Part shown: piece after piece, positions 16,392 through 25,926 of the stretch
How the letters are laid out: each line of letters begins with the position of its first letter
Numbering within the stretch: position 1 is the stretch's first letter
Assembly (NCBI GenBank): GCA_046345315.1
Contig: JBKDKA010000198.1
Span: forward strand, 1-64,000
Reading direction: 5' to 3'
Origin: F1-80-MAGs062 sp046345315
GTDB lineage: Bacteria; Planctomycetota; Planctomycetia; Planctomycetales; Planctomycetaceae
DNA: 64,000 nt
Notes under the pieces: model-generated
Databases searched by the model: none
What the model was told of the DNA's origin: nothing
What the model saw: only the letters and a program-made list of their open reading frames with translations
Made by a program: the position numbers and the translations under genes

Positions 16392-19157
16392 TCATTTCTC
16401 AAGTCGGATTGTATCGACATTCATCAGTCCGCCAGGACGATCTGCGTTGACGAATCGCAGCACCAGGTCATGAGAAGCATCATCGTTTTCACTGAAGTTC
16501 TCCGGGATCTGAAGGTCTGCTGAGCAATCATACCACTGATCCCAGGAACCGTTCACTTCGACCTGAACCTGTCCCAGCAATGGACCTGCAGCGTCGTTCG
16601 CATGAATCTCAATCACGCCACCGCCACCTGCAGATGCAACTCGAAATGTGATTCTCCGTACCTGTCGAATCGGCACTCGACGCAGCCTCAGCTGATGTCC
16701 ATTGTCAATCGCACCGAGGTGCTTCCCCCCGCTGGCACTGGCAGCGTCAAGGACCTTCGGCCCTGAAACTTCATCGGCAGACTCGGCTTCGAACAGTCGC
16801 GGCCGAAGATAAATTGACGCCGATGCCGTGAGTGGAGGAACTTCTCCTGCGCCACGATCTGCGTAGACAGCCTCAAGATTCAGATATCCGGCCTGAGCCC
16901 CCTCACCCTGGCTCGGAGGAATCTCACCGACAAACCCGTGAAACACCTGAACGAGCCCCGCAGGCTCAAGGCTGTAGACCCAGTCGACCATCTCTCGCAC
17001 TTCGTCTTCCGAGTGCTGAGAATGCGGAATCATCGGAATCTTTCCCCAGACGCCTGTTGATCCTTTCAGGACACGCTGAACGGACAACTCCGCTGCCCCC
17101 GCCTTGCCTCGATACTTCTCTGCAATCTCCAGCAGAGGCGGACCAACACGTTTCTGATTGACAGCATGGCAGTTGAAACAGTCACTCGCTTTCATACGTC
17201 GAAGTCCTGCCGGTGCTCCTGCATCTGAGCTGCCGTCTTCAGCAGACGACGGTGGCCCGGCAGAAAGCATCGCATTCAGTGTCACACGTCCCGGAGCCTC
17301 ACGATCGATTGGTTCAGAACCGTCTTCATCGATCTTCCGGTCATCGTTGGTCCCGTCTTCCTGATCGTCGACGCGTATCTCGAACGCCACCGGAATGCCT
17401 GGATCGAACAGTTCACCTGAAGAAGGTTTCACAATCTCTATCTCAGGACGCGAATTTCCCGCAAGTACCGGCACCGTTGCAGATCTGCCGGAGCCATGAG
17501 AATCTGTTACCAGCAGTTCTGCCGTATAGACACCGGGCTCTTCCACAGTGATCTCTGCCTGAGGAACTCGAGCCACCGTGCGAACGACCGGAGCGACATC
17601 TGCAGTAGCACCTGAACGAATCAGTCGCCATTCGTAGGACAGCTTATCTCCGGTGTCTTTATCTCGACTTCCATCCGCTGACAGCGTCACCTGAAGCGGT
17701 GTTCTGCCGATGTTATTCTTCGCCGACGCTACAGGCACCGGTGGCCGATTCCCGGAGACATAATCGATCCGCACGATCCTTGCATCCGGATTGACTCCCC
17801 ATGTCTCCCCGTACTCCATCACATACAATGATCCTTCCGGGCTGAAGGCCATATCGATCGGCCTCACAAATCGATGCTCCGACATGAACGGTTCAATGGA
17901 TCTGACATTGTGCTGATCATCAAAATGCACAACCTTGATCCAGTGGCGAGACCACTCGTAGATGAAAAGACACCGATCGTACTCAGCGGGAAATCTCACC
18001 GCCGGATTCTGCGATTCGCTGCGATGAAAAACCGGCCCGGCACAGGCTGACCTTCCACCACTCCCCAGTTCAGGAAACTTGTCGGATGCAGCATAAGGAT
18101 AGTAAATCATCGCGGGCTGCGGTGGAGGCAGCTCCCTTGCTCCGGTGTTGTTCGGGGACTCGTTGACCGGAGCTGCCACTTTGAATTTTTCGCCCGGCAT
18201 TCGAGTCGCAAAATCCCAGTCCGCGTATGGCTGGTTGTCAGCAATGAAATACGGCCATCCGAAGTTACCGGCCTGCCTTGCCTGATTGAACTCGTCGTAT
18301 CCGCGCGGCCCTCTCGGGCTGTCATTTCCCGCATCCGGACCGACTTCGCCCCAGTACACGAAGCCGGTTTCAGAATCGACAGTCATCCGCCAAGGATTCC
18401 GACAACCCATTACGTAGATCTCCGGACGACCTCCACTTCCGTCTTTTGGAAACAGATTTCCATCGGGAATCTCGCTGCCACCGTCGGGAGTTGGTCTGAT
18501 CCGAAGAATCTTCCCGTTATAGCTGTTCGTGTTGCCAGACGATCGTTGTGCATCCCAGGGAAATCTTTCCGGACGTTCATCGATCGGGGCATAGCCGTCC
18601 GAATCGCCGTGCGGATGCGTATTGTCACCGCATGCAATAAACAACTCTCCCCTGGGACCGAAATGCAGCGAACCGGCATGGTGACAGCACTCTTTGCGCT
18701 GTTCTTCATATCTCAGAAGAATCTTCTCCGATGACAGGTCAAGCTTGTCGTCAGTGATCGTGAAACGACTGATGAACTGCCCCGAGAAATCGGGCGGAGA
18801 ATACTGGAAGTAAATCCAGTGGTTCTGTTCGAAGTTCGGATCGAGCGCCATCCCGATCAGTCCGTTCTCCTGCTCGGTCGTTACCGTCAGGCTCCCTGCC
18901 GTACCGACCTGACGACTCCCCGGACGAAGGAACCTGAGATGTCCATCGAGTTCAATGAAGAAAACGGTGCCATCAGGAGCAACTGCAAGTTCCATCGGCC
19001 GATTCAGGCCACTGACGATTTCCGTCACCTCAAACCGCCCGGGGTCAAAGGCAGGTTCCTCAGCCGTACCGCTGAGACTCAGAGTCGTCAGACTGAAAGC
19101 CAGTACCAGAATGCGAATCGAACAGCCACTGACGGTGAGGAACAGATCACAAATCAT
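16392..19157 (-). CDS. PQQ-type sugar dehydrogenase fused to PKD, cytochrome c and CBM6-like domains
   Basis: From ATG 19157 (GGAAG ribosome site) the protein has 921 residues; a TTG at 19214 is also open. After a signal peptide comes a soluble glucose/sorbosone-dehydrogenase beta-propeller (about 45-470) with PMELAVAPDG, CCHHAGSLHFGPRGELFIACGD and the KILRIRPTPDGG blade. A PKD-like domain (about 475-570) follows. A cytochrome c module has haem motif CFNCH (about 660-664) and likely axial Met in IPMIP. The C-terminal ~135 residues look like a carbohydrate-binding CBM6 module (FEAESAD..., DIRLEK-like end IRLEK). This would oxidise sugar outside the cytoplasmic membrane and pass electrons internally to its own haem. 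Confidence 0.88.
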   Translation of the reverse strand: MICDLFLTVSGCSIRILVLAFSLTTLSLSGTAEEPAFDPGRFEVTEIVSGLNRPMELAVAPDGTVFFIELDGHLRFLRPGSRQVGTAGSLTVTTEQENGLIGMALDPNFEQNHWIYFQYSPPDFSGQFISRFTITDDKLDLSSEKILLRYEEQRKECCHHAGSLHFGPRGELFIACGDNTHPHGDSDGYAPIDERPERFPWDAQRSSGNTNSYNGKILRIRPTPDGGSEIPDGNLFPKDGSGGRPEIYVMGCRNPWRMTVDSETGFVYWGEVGPDAGNDSPRGPRGYDEFNQARQAGNFGWPYFIADNQPYADWDFATRMPGEKFKVAAPVNESPNNTGARELPPPQPAMIYYPYAASDKFPELGSGGRSACAGPVFHRSESQNPAVRFPAEYDRCLFIYEWSRHWIKVVHFDDQHNVRSIEPFMSEHRFVRPIDMAFSPEGSLYVMEYGETWGVNPDARIVRIDYVSGNRPPVPVASAKNNIGRTPLQVTLSADGSRDKDTGDKLSYEWRLIRSGATADVAPVVRTVARVPQAEITVEEPGVYTAELLVTDSHGSGRSATVPVLAGNSRPEIEIVKPSSGELFDPGIPVAFEIRVDDQEDGTNDDRKIDEDGSEPIDREAPGRVTLNAMLSAGPPSSAEDGSSDAGAPAGLRRMKASDCFNCHAVNQKRVGPPLLEIAEKYRGKAGAAELSVQRVLKGSTGVWGKIPMIPHSQHSEDEVREMVDWVYSLEPAGLVQVFHGFVGEIPPSQGEGAQAGYLNLEAVYADRGAGEVPPLTASASIYLRPRLFEAESADEVSGPKVLDAASASGGKHLGAIDNGHQLRLRRVPIRQVRRITFRVASAGGGGVIEIHANDAAGPLLGQVQVEVNGSWDQWYDCSADLQIPENFSENDDASHDLVLRFVNADRPGGLMNVDTIRLEK

Positions 19158-19259
19158 TCCGGTCTTCCGAAGAAACAGAATGGCGTCTGAATCCAGGAAG
19201 CTGTTGCAGGGCAAAATGGTCCGGCAATTCCCGAAAAGAGATCACCCGAAAAAATATGA

Positions 19260-19345
19260 TGCCGCCGGCGGGAATCGAACCCGCACGAAGCTTTCGCTTC
19301 AACAGATTTTAAGTCTGTTGCGTCTGCCTGTTTCGCCACAGCGGC
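19260..19345 (-). tRNA. tRNA-Leu (anticodon UAA)
   Basis: The minus strand folds as a class II tRNA. Acceptor GCCGCTG pairs with CGGCGGC (one T-G pair), and discriminator A is at 19260. The anticodon stem CAGAC/TTAAAA loop gives anticodon UAA. A long variable arm (GAAGCGAAAGCTTC) follows, then T-arm GCGGGTTCGATTCCCGC. CCA is not encoded. The downstream minus strand continues TCATATTTTTTCGGG, a T-rich run compatible with termination. No integrase or direct repeat of its 3' end was seen, so it does not appear to be an island attachment site here. Confidence 0.96.
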
Positions 19346-19695
19346 CCTACGTGGGAGAAATGGTACTCGAAATTCCGCGAATACCGAATCAAACTGAGTC
19401 GAAAAAGCTTATCGAGAAGCCGAAGACCAGGAGGCTCAGACAAAACCGAGAGAGGTACCCGTGAGGTCACCATTCTCAACGATTTCATGTCGACGTGAGC
19501 CAGTCCCGGTTTTGTTACGCGTTCCAGGAGAAAACCTTGCGGAAACTCGATGAAATTCCCTCTATGATCCCGGCTCGATCATGCAGTGGCAGAATCAGGC
19601 CTGCAGCTCTGATTCACCATGTTTCCGGAAAACTGACGCTGACAGCGGCCAGCGTGGGAACTGACGGGCGAGCCGAGAACAGATCTGACATTCCA
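19346..19695. other. Intergenic region upstream of the spermidine-synthase-like gene
   Basis: 350 bases between tRNA-Leu (leftward) and the membrane spermidine-synthase-like gene (rightward). It holds one copy of the ccagtcccggttttg repeat at 19500-19514, matching the right arm of the element at 16280-16364. The reading frame is open upstream of 19696 but the 67 extra residues are neither hydrophobic nor family-like, so I treat this as non-coding leader and promoter. Nothing else recognised. Confidence 0.5.
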
Positions 19696-21837
19696 ATGAG
19701 CAAACTGATTTCATTCATTTTTGCTGTCACCGTGTTTCTCGGGGCCACGCTCAGCTTTCAGATTCAGCCACTGATCAGCAAAGCAATCCTTCCGTGGTTC
19801 GGCGGAAGTCCTGCCGTCTGGACAGTCTGCCTTCTTTTCTTTCAGATAATGCTGTTCGCCGGCTACTACTACTCGAGTCGGTTGATACGCCACTTCAGGA
19901 CCCGCGGCCAGTTTCTGGTACATTCGGCACTTCTGATTACCGCTTTGACGGTCTCGATCATTCCGCAGCCATCCTGGCGACCTCCAAACGATGATTTTCC
20001 TGTCAGCAGAATTCTCTGGCTACTGACGTGCCACGTCGGTCTTCCGTTCCTGTGCCTCAGTGCTTCCGGACCTCTGCAGCAGGTCTGGTTCAGACGAGTG
20101 TTTCCAGGAAAGTCGCCGTGGGCACTCTACGCATTCTCAAACGCGGGTTCGTTTATCGGTCTGCTTTCCGTTCCGTTCTTTCTTGAGATCTGGTTTGCAA
20201 CATCTCAGCAGAGTGCATTCTGGTATCGAGGCTTTATCGCGTTCGAAATCCTCTCTCTTCTGACAGGGATCATTGCCTGTCGCAGTTCAGCAGAGATCGC
20301 GAAAACGTCGGCCATTGTACCCGGCAACGGCTCAGCCAAAGAAAGGCGAACTCAGGACCGCAGTGTTGCTCAATCAGCTGCAGGTTATCGGGGATTTTGT
20401 TTACTCCTCGCGCTGGTTCCGACAGTTCTTCTGTCAGCCATCACCAGCATTCTTACCACGGATGTCAGTCCTGTCCCATTCCTCTGGATTGTTCCGCTCA
20501 CCATTTATCTGCTCACACTTGTTGTCTGTTTTTCCTCAGAGTGGCTGGCAGCTCGCCGAATCTGGCAACCGGCATCAGGCATTCTTCTTCTCGCGAGCGG
20601 AATCCTCATCAGTATGCAGGGCAATCTCTGGGGATCGGTTTCACTGCCAATCCAGTTTGCCGTTCATCTGGGCACTCTGGCAGCCGGCTGCATGTTCTGC
20701 CACGGAGAGCTTGTTCGGCAGAAACCGGATGTGAGTGGTCAGACGGAGGAAGAAGATCGGCTCCTGACGGAGTTCTACCTCCTGATGGCACTCGGTGGGG
20801 CCATCGGCGGTTTCTTCACTGCAGTAATCGCACCATTCCTCTTCCCATTTCATCTGGAGTATCATCTGGGGCTTCTGGCAGCAGCCGTTGTCCCGGCAGT
20901 CTCTGTGCGGCGATCTCAGCTGACAGCTCGAAAGAATCAGGTTCGAGCCGGAACAGGCCGCCTGGCCACCGCCTTTATCTTTCTGCTGACATCACTCCTG
21001 GCTCTGGATGTCTTGATGACGTTTCGCGGTTCCGTCGTGATCGCCCGAAGTTTCTTCGGAGTGAGTCGCGTGGTGGAAAGAGTGCTGCCAGGTGGCCGCA
21101 CCGCCGGGGCAATGGAGCTGCTCCATGGAACAACACGTCACGGTTTTCAGTTTCTTGACCCGGGACTCTCACGATTGCCGACGACCTATTATGGCATCAC
21201 CTCCGGCGCCGGCATCGCCATCCAGAACCGCCAGGCCAGAGGCCCATGTCACATCGGTGTTGTCGGACTTGGAGTCGGCACAATCGCAGCCTACGGCCGC
21301 GAAAACGACCTGATCGACTTCTATGAAATAGACCCGGTCGTCAGAAAGATCGCTCGTGAGAATTTCCAATACCTCAGCGGGGGCCCTGCGACAGTCAATG
21401 TGATATCGGGTGATGCTCGACTGGCACTCGAAAACCAGTCACCGACGCAGATCTACGATGTTCTGATTCTTGACGCATTCTCCAGCGATGCCGTTCCAGT
21501 GCACCTGCTGACAGCGGAAGCATTCGACGTCTACCGGAAACATATGACTGCGGATGCCGTGCTCGCCATCCATATCTCGAGCCAGAATTTCGATCTTCGA
21601 CCGGTTCTTGCCGGGCATGCTCGACGTCTGGAATGGGAGACTGTCTGCATCCTGGACCCGCGACTCAATACCGCAGGAATGACTGTCCCTTCAGTCTGGG
21701 TGCTGATGTCCCCGAACAAATCGTTACTGGCCGCCGATGAATTTCAGAACGCGACAAAAATCCCGATGCCGGAGTTTCTTGACTGGACCGATGAAAAACA
21801 CAGTCTGTTTCAGATTCTCCGTCGCAATACGCCATGA
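19696..21837 (+). CDS. Membrane-integral spermidine-synthase-like protein (fused MFS/SpeE type)
   Basis: From ATG 19696 the protein has 713 residues. The N-terminal ~430 form about a dozen transmembrane helices beginning FIFAVTVFLGATLSFQIQPLI, typical of the 'fused MFS/spermidine synthase' family. The C-terminal ~220 residues are a Rossmann aminopropyltransferase-like fold: VVGLGVGTIAAYG, the acidic FYEIDPVV, GDARLAL and ILDAFSSDAVPVHLLT. The family's substrate is not established; activity on polyamines is inferred from the domain only. Single-gene unit; the next gene starts 218 bases on. Confidence 0.85.
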   Translation: MSKLISFIFAVTVFLGATLSFQIQPLISKAILPWFGGSPAVWTVCLLFFQIMLFAGYYYSSRLIRHFRTRGQFLVHSALLITALTVSIIPQPSWRPPNDDFPVSRILWLLTCHVGLPFLCLSASGPLQQVWFRRVFPGKSPWALYAFSNAGSFIGLLSVPFFLEIWFATSQQSAFWYRGFIAFEILSLLTGIIACRSSAEIAKTSAIVPGNGSAKERRTQDRSVAQSAAGYRGFCLLLALVPTVLLSAITSILTTDVSPVPFLWIVPLTIYLLTLVVCFSSEWLAARRIWQPASGILLLASGILISMQGNLWGSVSLPIQFAVHLGTLAAGCMFCHGELVRQKPDVSGQTEEEDRLLTEFYLLMALGGAIGGFFTAVIAPFLFPFHLEYHLGLLAAAVVPAVSVRRSQLTARKNQVRAGTGRLATAFIFLLTSLLALDVLMTFRGSVVIARSFFGVSRVVERVLPGGRTAGAMELLHGTTRHGFQFLDPGLSRLPTTYYGITSGAGIAIQNRQARGPCHIGVVGLGVGTIAAYGRENDLIDFYEIDPVVRKIARENFQYLSGGPATVNVISGDARLALENQSPTQIYDVLILDAFSSDAVPVHLLTAEAFDVYRKHMTADAVLAIHISSQNFDLRPVLAGHARRLEWETVCILDPRLNTAGMTVPSVWVLMSPNKSLLAADEFQNATKIPMPEFLDWTDEKHSLFQILRRNTP

Positions 21838-22055
21838 TCTCGAGAATCAGCCGGGACATGCGATGCCTTAAGCGCAGGTGTCACGAAGCATTGCCGCTGG
21901 ATCGAGTGAAGCCGCTTATCATGTGGCAGTGCCATCAGACTGAAGTCCTCTTTCTCTGAAATGCTCATCGCTGCTTCACCGGTTGTTCCGAGAGCAAAAA
22001 CTGACACAATCACGCTCACTGCACGTGCAACGGCCAATTTTCGCGGGGTTATTTC

Positions 22056-23360
22056 TTGCCACAATCCGATACTGAAAACTTCGGCAAATACCCCACAGGT
22101 CACAGGCTGTCGTCAGGAGATGAACCAGTTCAGCTGACTCAGGGATACGGCCTGATTTTCTGGCTGGCGTATCTGTCCAACGGACTGACAACGCTCGCCA
22201 ACGGGATGCTGGTGAGATACTCCGATGTGGTTTCGGTGCTGGGTGGAGACGAACAGCAGCTCGGCCTCATCGTCGGCTGCGGGATGATCGGCAGCATCCT
22301 CATCAGACTCGCGCAGGGTGATGCCGTAGATCGGTACGGAGCTTCCCGCGTCTGGCGCTGGTCGGTGTGCATGTACACCATCAGCCTGCTTCTGCACCTC
22401 GTACTCACCACGGCGTGGGGGCCGGCAATTTTTCTTGTTCGAGCACTGATGCAGGCAAGTCTTGCAGGGATCTTTGGTTCATCGATCACGTTTGTGTCAC
22501 TTCGTGTCTCTCCCAGTCGGATGGCAGAAGTGATCGGCACTCTCGGCACGTCAGGATTCATCGGATTGATGATGGGGCCGCTGCTGAGCGACTGGATCGG
22601 GCATGCCACCGTCATAGATCGCAGAATCGTTCACCAGATGATTACCATCGCCTCAATTCTGGCAACCATGTCAGTAGTGGCAACATGGTTTGCGACTCGT
22701 GGTGCGCTGAAACCAATTCCGCAGACTCGTCCACCACTGCTGACGGTCGTCCGCTCATACCACCCGTGGATGATCTCCCTGACATCGGCCGCAATGGGGG
22801 CAGGTTTCTCAATACCAATGACCTTTCTGAGACCGTTCGCAGAAGAACGCGGCATTCCGCACGTCGCTGTGTTTTTTGTCGTCTACGCAGTGACCGGGTT
22901 TATGGCAAGACTCGCATCACGGTCACTGTTCGAGCGTTTCGGAAATCGGCCCTGGATAATCCTGGGGATGATTCTGCTCACAATCAGCTATCTTCTGTAC
23001 TCACCTGTTTCCCAGCCATGGCAGCTGTGCATTCCCGCTGCGATTGCAGGAATTGCTCACGCCCTGCTCTTCCCGTCAATCATGGCGGCGGGTACTGCAG
23101 TCTTTCCGAGACAATACCTGGGCGTTGCGACGTCACTGATTCTGGCGATGTTTGACTTCGGTACATTCATCTCAGCACCACTCGCAGGAATTGTCCTGAG
23201 ATCCATGAAGTCCGAAGGAGCCGACGGTTACTTCTGGATGTTCACCGGTGCAGCCGTTGTGTACGGACTGGTCGCCGTGCTTTTCGCGGTCAGTCCCGCG
23301 GCCCGAAGAACTCCCGAACGCATTCTGCCTGTTCCAGCTGATAGTCCATCAGGCGAATAA
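22056..23360 (+). CDS. MFS transporter
   Basis: 434 residues with 12 predicted membrane helices in two halves. The helix 2-3 loop reads GDAVDRYGASRVW, a variant of the MFS signature GxxxDRxGxR; a corresponding loop in the second half reads ASRSLFERFGNRPW. The start appears to be TTG at 22056 with GGGG upstream; the next ATG (residue 50) would delete the first helix. Substrate unknown. Its last 71 bases overlap, tail to tail, the end of the multi-HTH gene on the other strand. Confidence 0.85.
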   Translation: MPQSDTENFGKYPTGHRLSSGDEPVQLTQGYGLIFWLAYLSNGLTTLANGMLVRYSDVVSVLGGDEQQLGLIVGCGMIGSILIRLAQGDAVDRYGASRVWRWSVCMYTISLLLHLVLTTAWGPAIFLVRALMQASLAGIFGSSITFVSLRVSPSRMAEVIGTLGTSGFIGLMMGPLLSDWIGHATVIDRRIVHQMITIASILATMSVVATWFATRGALKPIPQTRPPLLTVVRSYHPWMISLTSAAMGAGFSIPMTFLRPFAEERGIPHVAVFFVVYAVTGFMARLASRSLFERFGNRPWIILGMILLTISYLLYSPVSQPWQLCIPAAIAGIAHALLFPSIMAAGTAVFPRQYLGVATSLILAMFDFGTFISAPLAGIVLRSMKSEGADGYFWMFTGAAVVYGLVAVLFAVSPAARRTPERILPVPADSPSGE

Positions 23361-25926
23361 ACAGTTCCATTGGCCGCCGATGAGTAAACCTTCCGATCCT
23401 TGGCGTTGTCCAGCCTGCGATTACCGGAAGTGTGACTTTCAGGGCAGTGGCCAGTTCAGCCGGTGCCATAGCCGCCTGAGAAAGCAGGCGTCCCATCGCG
23501 ATGGCTCGCAGGTTTCTCTCATGTTTCCTGCTGGCAGACCTGTTGTCAGAATCAGCAGTCGTCTCCAAACGCGGCGACTCCAGCGTAAGAACCAGATCAC
23601 GAACGATCTCGCTGAGTCGAACCTGAATTCTCCCGCCACCGTTTTTCCACGCTGCCGTGCTCAGGATCACAAACTGACGATGTTCGTCTGACTTCGCGGG
23701 AAATCCCATGCCGCGTTCTGCAATTCTTCGGGCGACCGAATGATGCAGTCGATGATGCTCATCAGTAACAAATGCCCTGACCGACTGTGGACTCACGCGA
23801 GTGATTGCACTGAAGCGAATCAGTCCCCCCTGACTTCGCATGATGCGATGCGTCATCGAATGGACTGTGACCGGAGAATTCTGATCCAGTGCCTGCATCA
23901 GCAGTTCCAGCGGACTCTCTTCACGCTCCGGTGCATCCGGACTGACGCAGGCCACACAGTCGATAAACTGTTTTCGCTGCAGAGCATCCAGCGGACCTCT
24001 GGTCGCTTCCACCACGTCTGCCAGAAAACAGGCCTGGTCCATTGTTGCCCGTCGCGCAGATTTCTTTCCTGAATCTCGTACGCCTTCACGCAGATGACGA
24101 AAAGACTGATGATCACCAATTCCCTCCGACTGCAGCATACGACCGATACTGGGTCCGGAGATTCCTGTCACCGAACCTCGACCGAACACCCGCCGCAGAA
24201 GCAGAGCTGCTTTCCAAGTTCTCAGCGCTTCCGGCTTCCCATTCAGGATCTCCGGCCCCGTTTCCTCCTCTACAGACTTCATGGCTTCACTGAGCGACCT
24301 GACATTCGAGTGCAGAACTTCCACGGCCTGCAGATTCTGACGTCGAATTCGGTCAGGAGTCAGAGGCCAGCGGGCGAGCTCCGGAGGATTGAGAAGGTCG
24401 ACGATTCGCACTGCCCGCTGATAATCCTCAATCCGCTGCGAAGTGCTTTCCCTCATCCACTGCTGAAACAGAGATTCATGAACCTGCGTCAGTTCCGAAA
24501 CCCGTGTCACAGGAAAACCGGACTGTTCAATCAGAGTTTTCATCAGGTGACTTCGGCTACCGGACTCAAGAGCACTCTCGATCGCTGAATACATCGACTC
24601 GCGATCGACGACGACTCGGACGATATCCGGAATGATCCGACCGCCGGAACTACTCACCAACGGCGTCAGCAGCGTTCCGTCGCGATCGGCCAGCGCAGCA
24701 TAAGTCACTGAAGATTCGCCTGCCCGAACTCGGATGATCCCGGCATTGATCAGATAATGTCGGATCGAAGAATGAATCTCTGACCATTGGTGACGGACCG
24801 ACGGCTGTGACCAGTCAGAGTTGACGATCGCGATGAGTTCACTCGGCTCCAGTGGATGAATCAAGAACGGGTCATACGCCATTCTCCAGATTCTCTGTTC
24901 CACATCCGACTGAATCGGACCGTCAGCAACAAACGCCCAGATCAGCTTCTGAACACACTCTCTCTGAGGCCGCACCGTATGCCCGCTGAGATAGTTCCTC
25001 AGCGAATTCCCCGTAATTCCGCTTCCCTTATGATTCTGAAACCATCGCTTCTTCGCAGCGTCGCCACCATAGCGGGCACGATTGCGTTCCCCTACCAAAG
25101 CTCCCAGCTGTTCAGGAGACATTCGTTCCTGATACCTGCCCCGTTTCGACGGCGTTTCCGCCTTCCATGCAGTGAGCAGTTCGTTCAGGAACTGCGAGAA
25201 CCGCATCCCGGCGGTATAACAGCGTTCCACAACGTGAACAAAGGACTCCTCAGCAGCTCGATCATCGCGCCGAGCATGATCCGGGATGAAGGCTATGGAT
25301 CGTAATGCCGCATCTTTCCATTCCGGCAGCGTTGTGACAGGCTGAGCAGCAACTCGCAGCTCTCGGAGCCGTTTCAGTGTCTCTCTCTCGCGCAGATTTC
25401 GATCAGGCGCCTTCTTCGTATTCCGAGGCGGGACTACGGGAGCCGCAGTCTTCCTTCGCTGAACCTGTTCCAGCTCGACAAGGCGCCTCAGAAGTCGGAG
25501 CTTGCGTTCCTGCTGGATACGCCGAATTCGATCTTCCTGCTGAGCTGAACTTCGACCGCCCTTCAGACGGTTGCTGATTCCGAACACACCGAGAGAGTAT
25601 GGTGGCTGAAAACGCTGTCCGTGCTGTTCAGCAACGAACGCCGCACCGACAAGTTCATCACGTCTCTGCTTCTCATCCGAAGCGCTCAGTTTCCCGCCGG
25701 AAAAAACCACATCAGCAATCAATTTGCCCAGTTGCCGGGTCGGCGCCATCTGCCCGCTGAGAACAGCACCAAGGTTTTTCTCGAGATCCGCTGAATCAAT
25801 CTGAACTGAATCCGACTTTCCGGTCCGGTCTGACTCCGCAATCGCCTCAAAAAGATGACGAGGTGTCCAGAATCGGCGTCGCAGGAGTTCCTGCAGCTGG
25901 ACGTGAAACGGGGCGTACTCTCCCAT
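23290..25926 (-). CDS. Large protein with about six XRE-like helix-turn-helix units
   Basis: 878 residues with no recognised catalytic domain. Repeated units of about 55-95 residues each end in the XRE-type recognition-helix pattern (Lxx[W/Y/F][L/V]xxxxxxPxxxxxxxI): 8-75 (GAVLSGQMAPTRQLGKLIAD), 240-335 (LRNYLSGHTVRPQRECVQKL), 455-512 (LFQQWMRESTSQRIEDYQRA), 572-642, 672-742 (VRAFVTDEHHRLHHSVARRI) and 803-863 (VIAGWTTPRIGRFTHRRPME). Between the first two lies a strongly basic, coiled-coil-prone stretch (about 130-195, QQEDRIRRIQQERKLRLLRR). Overall charge is basic. I infer a DNA-binding scaffold or master regulator. No Shine-Dalgarno precedes ATG 25926. A perfect 10-bp inverted repeat lies 44-76 bases upstream. 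Alternative: a degenerate repeat protein without DNA binding. Confidence 0.8.
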   Translation of the reverse strand: MGEYAPFHVQLQELLRRRFWTPRHLFEAIAESDRTGKSDSVQIDSADLEKNLGAVLSGQMAPTRQLGKLIADVVFSGGKLSASDEKQRRDELVGAAFVAEQHGQRFQPPYSLGVFGISNRLKGGRSSAQQEDRIRRIQQERKLRLLRRLVELEQVQRRKTAAPVVPPRNTKKAPDRNLRERETLKRLRELRVAAQPVTTLPEWKDAALRSIAFIPDHARRDDRAAEESFVHVVERCYTAGMRFSQFLNELLTAWKAETPSKRGRYQERMSPEQLGALVGERNRARYGGDAAKKRWFQNHKGSGITGNSLRNYLSGHTVRPQRECVQKLIWAFVADGPIQSDVEQRIWRMAYDPFLIHPLEPSELIAIVNSDWSQPSVRHQWSEIHSSIRHYLINAGIIRVRAGESSVTYAALADRDGTLLTPLVSSSGGRIIPDIVRVVVDRESMYSAIESALESGSRSHLMKTLIEQSGFPVTRVSELTQVHESLFQQWMRESTSQRIEDYQRAVRIVDLLNPPELARWPLTPDRIRRQNLQAVEVLHSNVRSLSEAMKSVEEETGPEILNGKPEALRTWKAALLLRRVFGRGSVTGISGPSIGRMLQSEGIGDHQSFRHLREGVRDSGKKSARRATMDQACFLADVVEATRGPLDALQRKQFIDCVACVSPDAPEREESPLELLMQALDQNSPVTVHSMTHRIMRSQGGLIRFSAITRVSPQSVRAFVTDEHHRLHHSVARRIAERGMGFPAKSDEHRQFVILSTAAWKNGGGRIQVRLSEIVRDLVLTLESPRLETTADSDNRSASRKHERNLRAIAMGRLLSQAAMAPAELATALKVTLPVIAGWTTPRIGRFTHRRPMELFIRLMDYQLEQAECVREFFGPRD

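Noticed and set aside
19260..19345. tRNA-Leu as a genomic-island attachment site
   Set aside because: No integrase, mobility gene or repeat of the tRNA 3' end was found on either side.
20397..21158. 253-codon frame inside the spermidine-synthase-like gene
   Set aside because: Out-of-frame shadow; the overlapping gene has clear membrane helices and a Rossmann domain.
21810..22103. 97-codon frame on the minus strand with a signal-peptide-like stretch
   Set aside because: It overlaps the ends of both neighbouring genes on the other strand, has no ribosome site, and the part after the hydrophobic stretch has no recognisable content.
22367..23155. 262-codon frame inside the MFS gene
   Set aside because: His/Ser/Arg-rich shadow without domain; the MFS frame is continuous.
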